A stretch of DNA of 64,000 nucleotides from Serendipita indica DSM 11827 (taxonomy: Eukaryota; Basidiomycota; Agaricomycetes; Sebacinales; Serendipitaceae). Both the position numbers and the translations under genes were made by a program. Below the pieces are notes generated by a model, which was not told the DNA's origin, did no database searches, and worked only from the letters and a program-made list of their open reading frames with translations. This document shows positions 21,643-31,203 of this stretch, piece after piece; the stretch's first letter is position 1; every line of letters starts with the position of its first letter. The stretch lies in NCBI GenBank assembly GCA_910890315.1, contig CAJVGD010000006.1, forward strand, positions 248,001 to 312,000, written 5' to 3'.

Positions 21643-23080
21643 TCAAGCACGCTTTTGTCCTTGAAAGTCTACCAAAGGCCATATGCATACTCTTGCATCC
21701 TTGCTACCCGACGCTAGCCATAATCCTCTAGAAATTTGGTCTTGCACATCGAGTTCGTCGTCTTCCACAATCTCTCCAGTAGAGACCCTCTGAGCAAAGG
21801 CCAGCGCGTAGCACCCTTCTCGATGGTGGGACAATGTACCGAGTGACTTGAAGGACTTGGTCGAGTATAGCCTGATTCTTGGATACATTTGAGTTATTGC
21901 ACTAAAGAGAGCCTAAGATACATACTTTCCATCCCATCCACCAACAGCAAATACTTTGTCATCACCTCGAATCGCGACGGCGCCGTGCCCGGCACTTTTG
22001 CATAGATGTGGAGCAGATACCTTTTCTTGCGAGAAGTTCTGCTGAGAGTAAGTCAATGAATAGATCCGTCCACCGACTTGCCGAGAGGAAGTACTTGACA
22101 ATCTTATAGTCCGCCGACACAGTGAGTGCAAACTGGTGGTTGGCTGCGAGTGACATTGCCATTACTGTAAGACAAGTCAGATAAACTCTGAGTAGGAAAG
22201 GCGGAAATCACCCGATTCAGAATGTTCCTTTACCCGCCACAATTGTGTCCAATCGAGCCCTTCAACCGTTTTCTTCCCGTCGTCGTCGTCCCGACAATAT
22301 AAAGCTACTGAGCCGTCTTCATACCCAATAAGAGTGTGCAAGACTTCTTTATAGTCTCCAACTGGCTGGCAGAACAGGGCGACCGCCATAACAGCACCTA
22401 CGACGGTGAACAAAGACCATATTTGCTCAGCAGACTCACCGAGCTTCAAGCGACGGTCTGAAGGGTCATCTCTACCGGAGTCTTGAACATGTTGTTTGCC
22501 TATGGCCGCGTGGAGGCGGTCCTTGCTTGGAAGTTGCCAGAGGTCGATCTAGGGCGGTGACAATGAGTTCATGATTAGATACGAGAGAGATACCAACATA
22601 ATTCGAATCTACGAGGTTTGGCACCGCGAGTGTTGCGGTACCATCCTTTGAAGGAAGTAAGTGGAAGCGGCAAAAGTTCAAGGCGTTGACATCGAGGGAG
22701 TAGAGCAATGGCGGAGCGGAAACAATCTCTGAGATGTTGATTGTTTCCACTAGTTCTATTGGGGGCAATGTTCGAGACCAGATATGTAGTTTATGATCAC
22801 GGCCATGACTTGAAAGGGACTAATGAGTCGTGATGATCTACCGTAGATGACAAGCTACAGACGTTAATATCGTCTCATTCCATTCGTCTACGCCGAGAAC
22901 GCTGTCGGTGTGGGCCTGCCATCTTGCTAGCGGCCTCAGCGTTCTTGTCGAAGTCAGGGTCACCCAACCTTGAAGATCTGCACTATACAGCCGTTCATTA
23001 TCATCTGAGAAGCAGACAGAGTTAATTTGAGCCTTGTGCGTCCGTAAAATGTGAGCTGGTGATGGTGGAGGTGTGGTCAT
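21643..23080 (-). CDS. ASA1: ASTRA-complex WD40 protein Asa1 (GNB1L-like)
   Basis: Start ATG 23080: MTTPPPSPAHILRTHKAQIN, then SVCFSDDNERLYSADLQGWV, a first WD40 blade of the Asa1 type (P-x-P-IL-R-x-H at the N terminus). Later exons give LARWQAHTDSVLGV, LPPIELVETINIS, LYSLDVNALNFCRFHLLP, HTLIGYEDGSVALY, NHQFALTVSADYKIVKY and, near the end, GHGAVAIRGDDKVFAVGGWDGK, RIRLYSTKSFKSLGTLSHHR and LWLASGSKDARVCIWPL, stop at 21643. The order and the final GGWDGKIRLYS/GSKD.RV.IWPL blades match fungal Asa1. Asa1 is part of the ASTRA/TTT group that helps PIKK kinases assemble. The 5' end is 58 bases from the divergent SNU66 start, so a bidirectional promoter is likely. At least five short introns. Confidence 0.87.
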
Positions 23081-23138
23081 TGGGACCAAAGTGGTTTTAC
23101 ACACTTGACCCCGACTGCGTCTTGGACCACCAACGAAC
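23081..23138. promoter_or_regulatory. 58-base bidirectional promoter region (ASA1/SNU66)
   Basis: Only 58 bases separate the two divergent ATGs. No TATA box is present in this interval, so 5' UTRs must be very short and transcription start sites probably lie within it. Confidence 0.45.
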
Positions 23139-25841
23139 ATGGCCGACGCGGAAGGAATCTCACTCGAAGAGACGAACAAGATCCGTATCTCGCTAGGTCT
23201 GAAGCCTTTGACGGATGATAAGGCTCCTGTCGCTGACAAGGAGAAGGAGGCTGAGGACAACTACTCTAAAGCTCGAGACAAGGAGCGCAAAGCGCGAGAT
23301 GACAAGTACGTCTCAACTCTTTGGTTATAGGTCCATATCGTTTGCTAACGTTTCCTGTCTATAACAGGGCGCTTCGAGATAAAATCGCAAAGTGAGTAAT
23401 CACGCCTCCTCACCTGCTCGCTGAGTCATTTCAACTCTACTCTATCTAGATATGGAGACAACGAAACTCATGAGTTTCTCTATGTAGGGTCCGAAATCGT
23501 CATGAACTCAACGCAAAGTTGAAAGGCACCACTTTGGGCACTCTTGGTGAGGAGGAAGGAGATACCAGGTCATGGATCAAGCGAAACAAGAAAATGGTCA
23601 AGGAGCTCGCCAAACGAAAGCAGAAAGAGCTGGAGGAGATGGACAACCAATTCCAAGAGAGCTATGGCGAAGGTGTGAAACTTTGTTCTGGTTATCTCGC
23701 AATGTTCACGATTCCCTTCAGATGACTTGGCAGGTTTAAAGGTGGCACATGATCTTGAAGGGATGGAGGAAGGCCAGGAACAAATCCTGACTCTGAAGGA
23801 TGCCCGAATTCTCGACGATGCTGGTACGCGCTATCCAACACCTCACATGATTTGTCTGAATATTTTTAGAGGACGAGTTGCAGAATGTCCTGCTGGCTGA
23901 GCACGAGCGCACGGATGAGAGGATAAAAAACAAGTCAAAGAACCGCACCTATACCGGCTACGATGACGAAGAGTTTGCAGAAGGAAGAGCGGGCATGAAA
24001 CGCAAGATTTTATCCAAGTACGACGAGGATCTCGACGGACCTCAGGAGACTGTGAGTTGATGTAGTGCTTGTGAAGGTATGCTTACTTTCGCCAAGGGCT
24101 TCCGCCTTGGATCATCTGCCAAACCAGCCAAGGCGGCGCGTATTGTCGAGGACATGGACGCCCCTACCGTCAACAAGGAATTGTTGAGTATCGATTATTT
24201 GAGTATGTCCATCTGTCTAAATTTCGATGCTTCCTCTAACACTTTGACAGAAAACTTGGACACATCAGACTACCTGCAAGAGGGAGACGTTGGGTTCAAG
24301 AAACAAAAGAAGAAGAAGCGGGCAACACGTCGAGTGGTCGAGTCAGATATTGTTCCAGAAGAGCCAACAGAGCAACAAGATGGCATGCAAGTTGACGAGG
24401 AGCCTACAAGAAAGGCGGACGACAACTTTGTTGATGACGACGAGCTTCAAGCAGCGCTTGCGCGCTCTCGAAAGGCAAAAGTGCGCAAAATACCAAAATT
24501 GACAGCAGAGGAGATAGCAAAGCGAGGTTCGTCTATATCGAACTGGTCTGAAAAGATGCTGACCTCCAGTTCAGTCGCCGAAGAGCGTGAAGCAGAAGAA
24601 AAGGAGGCGATCAAGACGGAAGAGGAAGTCGGTTTGGTGATTGACGACACCACGGAGTTTATGGACAGTCTCAAACAGGCCATGGAGCGCCCAGCGGAAC
24701 GGCGGGTTGTCGTTATCAACAATACTCGAACGAAGGAAGAATCTGATGAGGACGAAGATCAGATGGAGGTTGAGCTCGAAGCGGGTGAGGTCGACGCCAA
24801 ACAGGAGCAAGAGATGCTGGCCCTCAAGATGGAGCTCGACAAACAATTCGGAAGTGATGAGGGAGTCAAGGTTGAGGAGCAAGAGATTGAAGTTGGCACA
24901 GCGGCCGAGAAAACTCATTCTGGCGGTCTGGCGGCACCCTCTCGATCCTCAAAGCGACCGGGGCGCTTCAAACATCTACGGGAGATCTCCGTGAGCGTGA
25001 ACGAATACAACGCGAGCGTGATCTGTGGCTCGCGGAACAACGCACGAGGGCGGCTCTCCGCGAACTCGAGCGTGCAGCAGCGCGAGGCGCCAACCGTGAC
25101 CAACAACAGCGCGAGTACGAGAATCGACTGCGAGAGCAAAACGAGATTCGGTCAGCGATCAAATCGTTTGAAAACTATAAGCCGGATATCAATATCGTGT
25201 ACCACGACGAGTTTGGGCGCGAGATGACGCCCAAAGAGGCGTGGAAGGCGCTTTCACATCGATTCCATGGCAAAGGGAGCGGGAAAGCAAAGACGGAGAA
25301 GCGCCTGAAGAAGATTGCAGAAGAGCAAAAGATGCAGGCCATGGTCTCTGGTGAAACACCCCTAGGCATGACGAGCGCGTTCCAGGCGCGGCAGGAGAAG
25401 CTCGGGCAGGCACACATGGTTCTGTCTGTTGGAAATCGAGGGTATGTCATCATCGTATGAGTTCCGTCTGTCTTTTTGCCCTGACGTTTTTATCTCAGAG
25501 CTGCTCCGCAACTAGCCCAATACATTGAAACACCGAATCTTACAAAGACCAAGGCGGAGAAGAAGAAAAAGGGCAAAGATGTAGACAAGGGCATGGAGCA
25601 GCCGGCGTTGATGGACGTAACGCACTTTGTCGCGGCTGCAGCACCTGCATTGGCGACCGAGCAAGCGAGTAAGCCGGCAGCACCCAAAGCCAAGTTTGCG
25701 CCGGTCGGATCATTTGTTCCCACTCCCGTCGCCGCGACGAATGGAGATTCGACACCCATTTCGACTGGGAGGATTGCGCTGAACCTCAAGCGCAAAGCGG
25801 AAGATGAGGGAACTGGAACGCCACCACAAAAGAGGCGCTAA
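23139..25841 (+). CDS. SNU66: Snu66/SART-1 family U4/U6.U5 tri-snRNP protein
   Basis: Begins MADAEGISLEETNKIRISLG, the ISLEETNxxRxSLGLKPL opening typical of SART-1, followed by a long charged helix (DNYSKARDKERKARDDK), a small exon ALRDKIAK, then TRSWIKRNKK, GLKVAHDL (AGLKVxHD motif), ILTLKDARILDDAEDELQN (LKD-x-LD block) and YTGYDDEEF with GMKRKILSKYDE. The C-terminal third has FMDSLKQAMERP, IYHDEFGREMTPKEAWKALS and FHGKGSGKAKTEKRLKKI, the strongly conserved SART-1 tail, then a Lys/Ala/Pro-rich end, stop at 25841. Role: scaffold of the spliceosomal tri-snRNP. Several 45-60-base introns; the piece from about 24880 to 25190 includes a highly Arg/Glu-rich helix whose frame shifts need an additional intron. 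Ends LNLKRKAEDEGTGTPPQKRR, a nuclear-localisation-like sequence. Confidence 0.9.
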
Positions 25842-26028
25842 ATCATATGCACCTGTACTATTCACATGCTTAATTCTGAGGCAGTTCCCGGTTGAAAGAG
25901 AGGAATAGGCTGAGATTAGGAGCCAAGTGCCATTATAAAACAGTTAGTCAAAGGGGTCCAGCTACTCGCTTAGAGGATGAAGGTAAAAAGGTGCAAGAGA
26001 GGAAATTTTAGAAGAGGAGGGGCAAAGG

Positions 26029-26876
26029 TTAGCCGGCGTGTGCAATGTTGAGCATGTTGACGAGGCGGCCAGCAGCAATACCGAGTCCAGCGAGCGCATC
26101 TCCAGTCGCTGGTGCGTTGTTTTGAGGGGTGTCAGTGTTGACCGATTCTGCAGTCACAGCAGCCTCGGTGCTGCTGGACGACGGTGTTGGCGTGTGCACG
26201 GGCGTCTCGCTCGATGGAGGAGGCGTATGAACCTCGGGAGGGGGAGTGTAGACGCTTGTGGGCTCTTGTGGTGGTGGAGGAGGTGGTGGTGGTGGCGGAG
26301 GTGCACCTCCTTCGCCCTCGAATTCCCATTCCATGTAAAAGACGCCTGCGCTAGTGGGTGCGAAGAATGTGAAGAGACCCTCGCTCAAATCGAGGTCACC
26401 GTAATTGCAGGCGCCATAGGGACACTAGGAATGCGGGTAGGCGCTTGTCAGGCATATGTGTCAAACGAAGCGCCGATAGGTGGTCGTACCTCGTCCATAA
26501 CAACCGCGGAGGCTGTCTTTCCACCGTAGTGAATATTGATGCGTCGGAAGCATTGTGGGCTTGGGTAGCCACCTCCGACTTCGAATTGCTGGTAGAACCG
26601 GATGAGCTTAGAGTCTCGGTGTAGGTAAAGGCCAACTTACGGCAGCATTCAATGCTACAATCTGATTTTTTCACACAAGATATTTAGTGGTAAATTCGGA
26701 TCGAGGCGAGCCGCAAAGAGAAAACTCACAAAATCACCAGGCTGGTTGTATTGACCACATGCACCCAAACCGACTTGGTAATACGTAGCACGACCAGAGG
26801 TGCGCTTGCTGAGGCTCACGGGGGATGCGAGGACAAGCAGAGGGGCGACGAGGGCGGCCAAAAGGAGACGGAACAT
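26029..26876 (-). CDS. Secreted double-psi beta-barrel (RlpA/expansin-like) protein A with polyproline tail
   Basis: Start ATG 26876: MFRLLLAALVAPLLVLASP is a clear signal peptide, followed by LSKR (Kex2-like site). The barrel domain reads SGRATYYQVGLGACGQYN, then after introns QFEVGGGYPSPQCFRRI, INIHYGGKTASAVVMDE and CPYGACNYGDLDLSEGLF. GxATYY, ACG, VxDxCP and LDLS are hallmark residues of the fold shared by RlpA, barwin and loosenin/expansin proteins. After the barrel come EWEFEGEGG, a run of 11 prolines, a Pro/Ser/Thr linker probably O-glycosylated, and a short C-terminal helix LAGLGIAAGRLVNMLNIA. Expected role: non-hydrolytic loosening or binding of wall polysaccharide, or plant-interaction protein. 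The catalytic Asp of GH45-like members is not evident. Tandem paralogue of the gene starting at 28026. Confidence 0.85.
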
Positions 26877-27149
26877 GTCTACGATGGATAAACGAGTGTA
26901 CTTGTTTTCTAACGAGTGTGATGACGAGCTACAAGGGCGTCGTCGAGCGCGGAAGAGGTCAGGACCAAGGTTGTGAACTTGGCTTGGCGCTCTTTGTTGA
27001 TCCCCGACGGTGATAGCCGACGGCCACAAACAAAGCAAGAGCCTGTCTCAGAGCGAGTGGATTGGATATAAAAACAGTGGATTAGCAGAGCGTGGTGCAA
27101 CAGGTGGGGTAAATAGATAGAAGGTATCTGGCAAGAAGAACGGGTTTGC

Positions 27150-28026
27150 CTAGACGCCCTTTGCAATCCGGAGGAGATTGATCATCTGGTTTGCGGCAAG
27201 ATTGATCCCATCGAGGCCTTTGTGTCCAGAGGTCGTAGTCTCTGTCGCACCTTGCGCAGAAACGTCGCCAGTCGACGATGACGAGGAATGTTGAGTCGTT
27301 GACGAGCTCGGAGTCGGTGTTGAACTCGATGTAGACGTTGGCGTCGGCGTCCATGTGCTTGATGGCGGTGGTGCTGATGATGGTGGAGGCGTATAAGGCG
27401 GCTCAGAAGAAGATGGTGGAGGGGGTGGAGGAGTCCATCCCCCTCCGCCGCCGCCTTGTCCATCAGTGAACTCCCAGTCCATCCAGAAGATGCCTTGTTG
27501 ATAAGGATCCGGGTACCACTGTTGGAAGAGGCCAAAGCTCAAGTCGAGGTAGCCTTCGTAGCAGCCATTACCATCAATATTCGGGCACTGTGACAGTTGA
27601 GTTCTACGCTCCAGGGAATTTATCTTGTACCCACCTCGTCCATGACGACTGCATTAACTGACTTGCCATTGTGTGTGATTCTGATTGGACGATTGCACTG
27701 GGAGCTTGGCCATTGCGACTCTCCATTTGGGTGGAATTGCTAAAGAGCATCCTTGGTACGAGTGAAAGAAAGAAAGAAAGGGCCTACCACCGAGTTCAAA
27801 GCGACGATAAAGTCTCCAGGGTTGTTCCATTGTCCGCAGGCACCACTAGAGGTGGGAAATCAGCTCATTCGTCATGCTTGACTACCAGAAGTCCGTACAG
27901 TCCGACATGATACCATGAAGCGCGTCCAGAGATGCGCTTTGCGAGCGGTTGAGTAGAGTTTGTGGGCGCGGCATAAGAAAGACTGGCGAGTGCGCCCAAG
28001 AGCGCGACTGAGAGGAGGATTTGCAT
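27150..28026 (-). CDS. Secreted double-psi beta-barrel (RlpA/expansin-like) protein B with Pro/Ser/Thr tail
   Basis: Start ATG 28026: MQILLSVALLGALASLSYAA is a signal peptide, then LAKR before RISGRASWYHVGLYG. Later exons give ACGQWNNPGDFIVALN, QWPSSQCNRPIRITHNG, SVNAVVMDE, CPNIDGNGCYEGYLDLSFG and IFWMDWEFTDG. Compared with protein A it keeps GRAxxYxVGL, the VVMDE-CP junction (with an intron at the same place) and LDLS. The tail is Gly-rich then Pro/Ser/Thr-rich and ends GLDGINLAANQMINLLRIAK, resembling the end of protein A. One intron (about 27763-27780) contains a short GAAA microsatellite. Same strand as A, about 275 bases apart: an old tandem duplication, since the linkers have diverged strongly. 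Confidence 0.85.
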
Positions 28027-28641
28027 GTTAGATAGCGTCAAGAGGACGTGTAAACGACAGTGAGTGACGAAAAGACTCGTCGTGGGGGGGTCCAACTGAT
28101 GGGAAACGGCCGAGCCAGGCGCCGTTGCTTATTGCTTACAGTGATCAGGGGTGGCCACTTGGCGCGCCGATAAGCCGGCTGTTCCCATCTCGGCGAAAGA
28201 CCTGAGTAAATTCCGAATATTCGTAAATGCCGAAATTTAGAATTATAGAATGATATAAGCAGCGTAGAATTGTCGCCGGTGAGTCTGCTTGGACCTCCAA
28301 CCAGCTCATCCCATACTCTCTCCGACTCTGTAACCCTCACTTGACTGGAAGTTCTGCAGTCAGGGGGAGGTTTTAGTGGGTATATCTGCCATCGGAAACG
28401 GATACACAGTAACCGTGACACCGGTAATAAGAAGAGTCCCCACATATCCGCCCGAGTTGTCTCGGCCAGAATGCGTAACGCATGTCCTTGCTCTTCTCCA
28501 AACCAAAAAAAGTAGTTCTGGGGCCATAATTTGGTTCGAGGGAGGACGATTGGAGAATAGCAGGGCGAGAACAGCTATCTTTACCGGATGTCTTCAAGAC
28601 AAATCAGCTAGATTCTGCCACTTCTACACACAACTACATCT
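28027..28641. other. Intergenic region upstream of barrel protein B
   Basis: Contains the promoter of the minus-strand barrel protein B and the 3' region of the F-box/LRR-like gene. Several open stretches on both strands show no recognisable domain and no consistent splicing; I see no supported gene. Confidence 0.4.
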
Positions 28642-29951
28642 CTACTGCTCACCAAAGAGACGACCATGTTTATCCTCAAAGCGAATCGACAACTCTTTCA
28701 TCCTCTGGGCAAGTTTCACCAGGCCATCCGCAGCCTGGAATAGTCTGGCATCCTGGTAGGTAACGAGACTCCCCTCGACTACCTCCTTTGATCTCTCTCC
28801 ACGAAAGCGATCAAACTCTGGCGCTTCCCAGTCATGCGACTCTCGAATAGTCGTCACGTTTGCCAAAATGGTACAAAACTCGATCAGCATGTCAATAGCA
28901 TCCGTACCAGACCCAACGCCTACGTCGAGAAAGGCCAGAGTCTCGTCGTCGGTATTGACGAGGGTGGTCAATGGGTGGTTTGATGGAGGGCACCAAGGGA
29001 CTATATTGACCAGAGGGGCCCCAAGGTACTTGATATTGGGACAATCAGTCAAGATGTCTGAGAGCCCTCAAGATTCTCCGGTCTGTGTCCTACACGGACG
29101 ATCACGACCTCTAGTTGTTTCCCGAATGCAGAAACACCCTTCCAGAAACGGGCCACTTCTCTTGCATCCCCGAATCGGCTTAGATCGAGGTGGCGCAAGT
29201 TGGGTAACCTCCATTTTTCGTACGGAATCCCGCTGAGCGACCCTGCTGTGATGATCAGGGTGCGCAAATGCGGTAGCTCGAGCACATCGCTCGACATGAA
29301 AGTAAACCTGGTTCCCAGCTCGAGCCACAGGAACACCAAACGTCGAAAGTTTTTGGTGATTTTGTCCAGCATCTCCAAAGGTGGACCTGGCCAGAACAAG
29401 AAACCAAGATCCAGATGAAGAGTTTCTAGATTTGCAAAGGATTCTGGAGACTCTTTGATGACGAGGTGGCTTAGCCTGGCCGTGCAGGTGGACAGGATTC
29501 GAGCTCCAAGCAGCCTAGACTGCAATGTGAGTCCGAGTTCGACCATGATTCTCTGGTCGAGTGAAATCTGGTACCCATGGTCTTTGAGATGGGGCTTTCG
29601 CCGGTTGCGTTCTATGATTGTCGGGTAATGAGGTCCAGCGATTCGTCGTGCCCGCGAAAGCTGCACGATTGTAGCTTCGTCGTAGATGTGAATGTCCCAA
29701 AGTCGGGTATATCGATACTTGACGCCGTCAGAGTCGACGTAATCTCTCCATGAATGGCAGACGAGACGCAACGTCGCTCGCTGGCGATAAAATGCATCCT
29801 CGCTGTTTTCTGTGTGCCATTTTGAGAGTATACGTCTATCTGTAAGGAAATGGCGCAGGGGATCGGTCTCGAACAGAAGTAGATCGTCAAAGACGGCATC
29901 CAAGATGGTTTCCCAGAGTTCTCGAGGCAGTTGATTCCCTACGGCTGCCAT
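28642..29951 (-). CDS. F-box-like/LRR-like protein
   Basis: MAAVGNQLPRELWETILDAV at the chosen ATG (29951) is an F-box-like opening (LPxELWxxIL), with RLVCHSWRDYV about 60 residues later completing the F-box helices. LRR-like strands follow: LSHLVIKESPESFANLETLHL, FRRLVFLWLEL, LPHLRTLIITAG, LPNLRHLDLSRFG, LEVVIVRV. In the given frame translation stops at 29049, but sequence in another frame continues the pattern (ILTDCPNIKYLGAPLVN) to a stop at 28642. A 38-base GT-AG stretch (GTGTAG to CTCTCAG, about 29053-29090) would join them in frame as EVVIVHILTDCPNIKYL; otherwise there is a frameshift. A longer ATG at 30017 would leave only about 7 bases to the divergent gene. Role: probable SCF substrate adaptor; agaricomycetes have many such genes. 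Confidence 0.65.
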
Positions 29952-30023
29952 GAGAAGGCCCCCGCCGTGGCAGATGATGACCCACCTCGGATCGTAGTCG
30001 ACGTCAACGTTTTGCACTCCACC

Positions 30024-31138
30024 ATGTCCACCGAAACCATTATTCGTCAGGTAGACACTTTACTCAAGCAGAGCTCATAGAATACAACTAACAAAACTAC
30101 TAGCTTACACCCTCGGTCTGCATATTCTCCCGGTGAGAGAACTCTATCAGGGAGACACCAACTGATTCAGTTCAAGGCCTTTCAAGAGATTCGGCATCCT
30201 ACCTGTCGGTGGGAGATCAACAGCAGTCAAACTCAGGAATGGAGACATCTGGGTCCTCGCTTCAACCACTCTAGACGAGCCCACAAAGGCAAAGATTGAC
30301 GAAATGGGCAATGTCAAGTCAGTTTGCCCTTATGCGTGGTTACTCGCACTGAAACTCCTCGAAGATATATTGTCGCAGCAGATGCAGAACACGACTCATT
30401 CCTCTGTAAGGTGTATTCACTTGGGTGGTATGCAGGACTCACTTCGTTGTAGCCGAGTTCACAAAGGCATACCCTGCAGCCCATCTTATCGGAGTTGAAC
30501 CTTTGGCCAAGAAGCGAACTGACCTTCATTTCCATGGTGGTAAGCGTCATCTCACTCACGAAATTGTGAGCTTACATGGGAAGCGTACGGCAAAGACCCA
30601 GAAGGAACAAAATATGGCTACGAGCCCGAGGTAAGAGAAAGTGAGTTCCCCGAGTGTATACCTGATCATCCTTTATAGATTGAGGCTTGGTAGGTCGCAA
30701 CTATCTTGCTAGCTCTGCTCAACCCAAGGCCAGCTATTTTCCGGAAACTCCAAACAGCGATGTTGCATTCTTCCATGCCGAGTCCAAGAGTCTCATCGAA
30801 GCAGACCTTCTCTGGAACCTTAAAGGCAGTAGTCCAGTAAGGGTTCCAACAGTTTCGAAGAAAGCTACTGAGCAGATTCAAGTCACTATTCTCCCTCAAT
30901 TTTGACCCAGACTCTACCCTCCACAAAAAGTTTGCCCAGTTCGCGACATCTGACAAGGCCGCTACCAAGATATTAGCGCAAAGAGTCGCCCAATGGGACT
31001 TTGACAGGATTATTCCTTGCCATGGAGTGAGTATCGGTCTTCGTTCTATCCGAGTCTCTCGCTGACATAGCACAGGAAGTAATTGAGACAGGAGGAAAGA
31101 ACGCCTGGAAGGCAGCATATGAGGCATTCTTTAAGTAG
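30024..31138 (+). CDS. DUF4336 (metallo-beta-lactamase-like fold) protein
   Basis: Start ATG 30024 (MSTETIIRQ), then a short exon and RPFKRFGILPVGGRSTAVKL, NGDIWVLASTTLDEPTKAKID. After introns come YIVAADAEHDSFL, EFTKAYPAAHLIGVEPLAKK, DLHFHG, AYGKDPEGTKYGYEPE, then EADLLWNLKG, DPDSTLHKKFAQFATSDKAA, AQRVAQWDFDRIIPCHG and a final exon ending GGKNAWKAAYEAFFK, stop TAG 31136-31138. H-x-H-type positions of the metallo-beta-lactamase fold correspond to AEHD and PCHG, as in other DUF4336 members, which often lack the full metal site. Function unknown. Eight or more small introns. Divergent from the F-box-like gene with about 70 bases between starts. Confidence 0.75.
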
Positions 31139-31203
31139 ATTACCGCTTGACCACTTGGGCTCGGGTGGTATCGCGATCCTGATTCTCGCCACTACTCGGC
31201 CCA

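Noticed and set aside
27758-27782. GAAA microsatellite
   Set aside because: Short and located in an intron of barrel protein B; an ordinary simple repeat.
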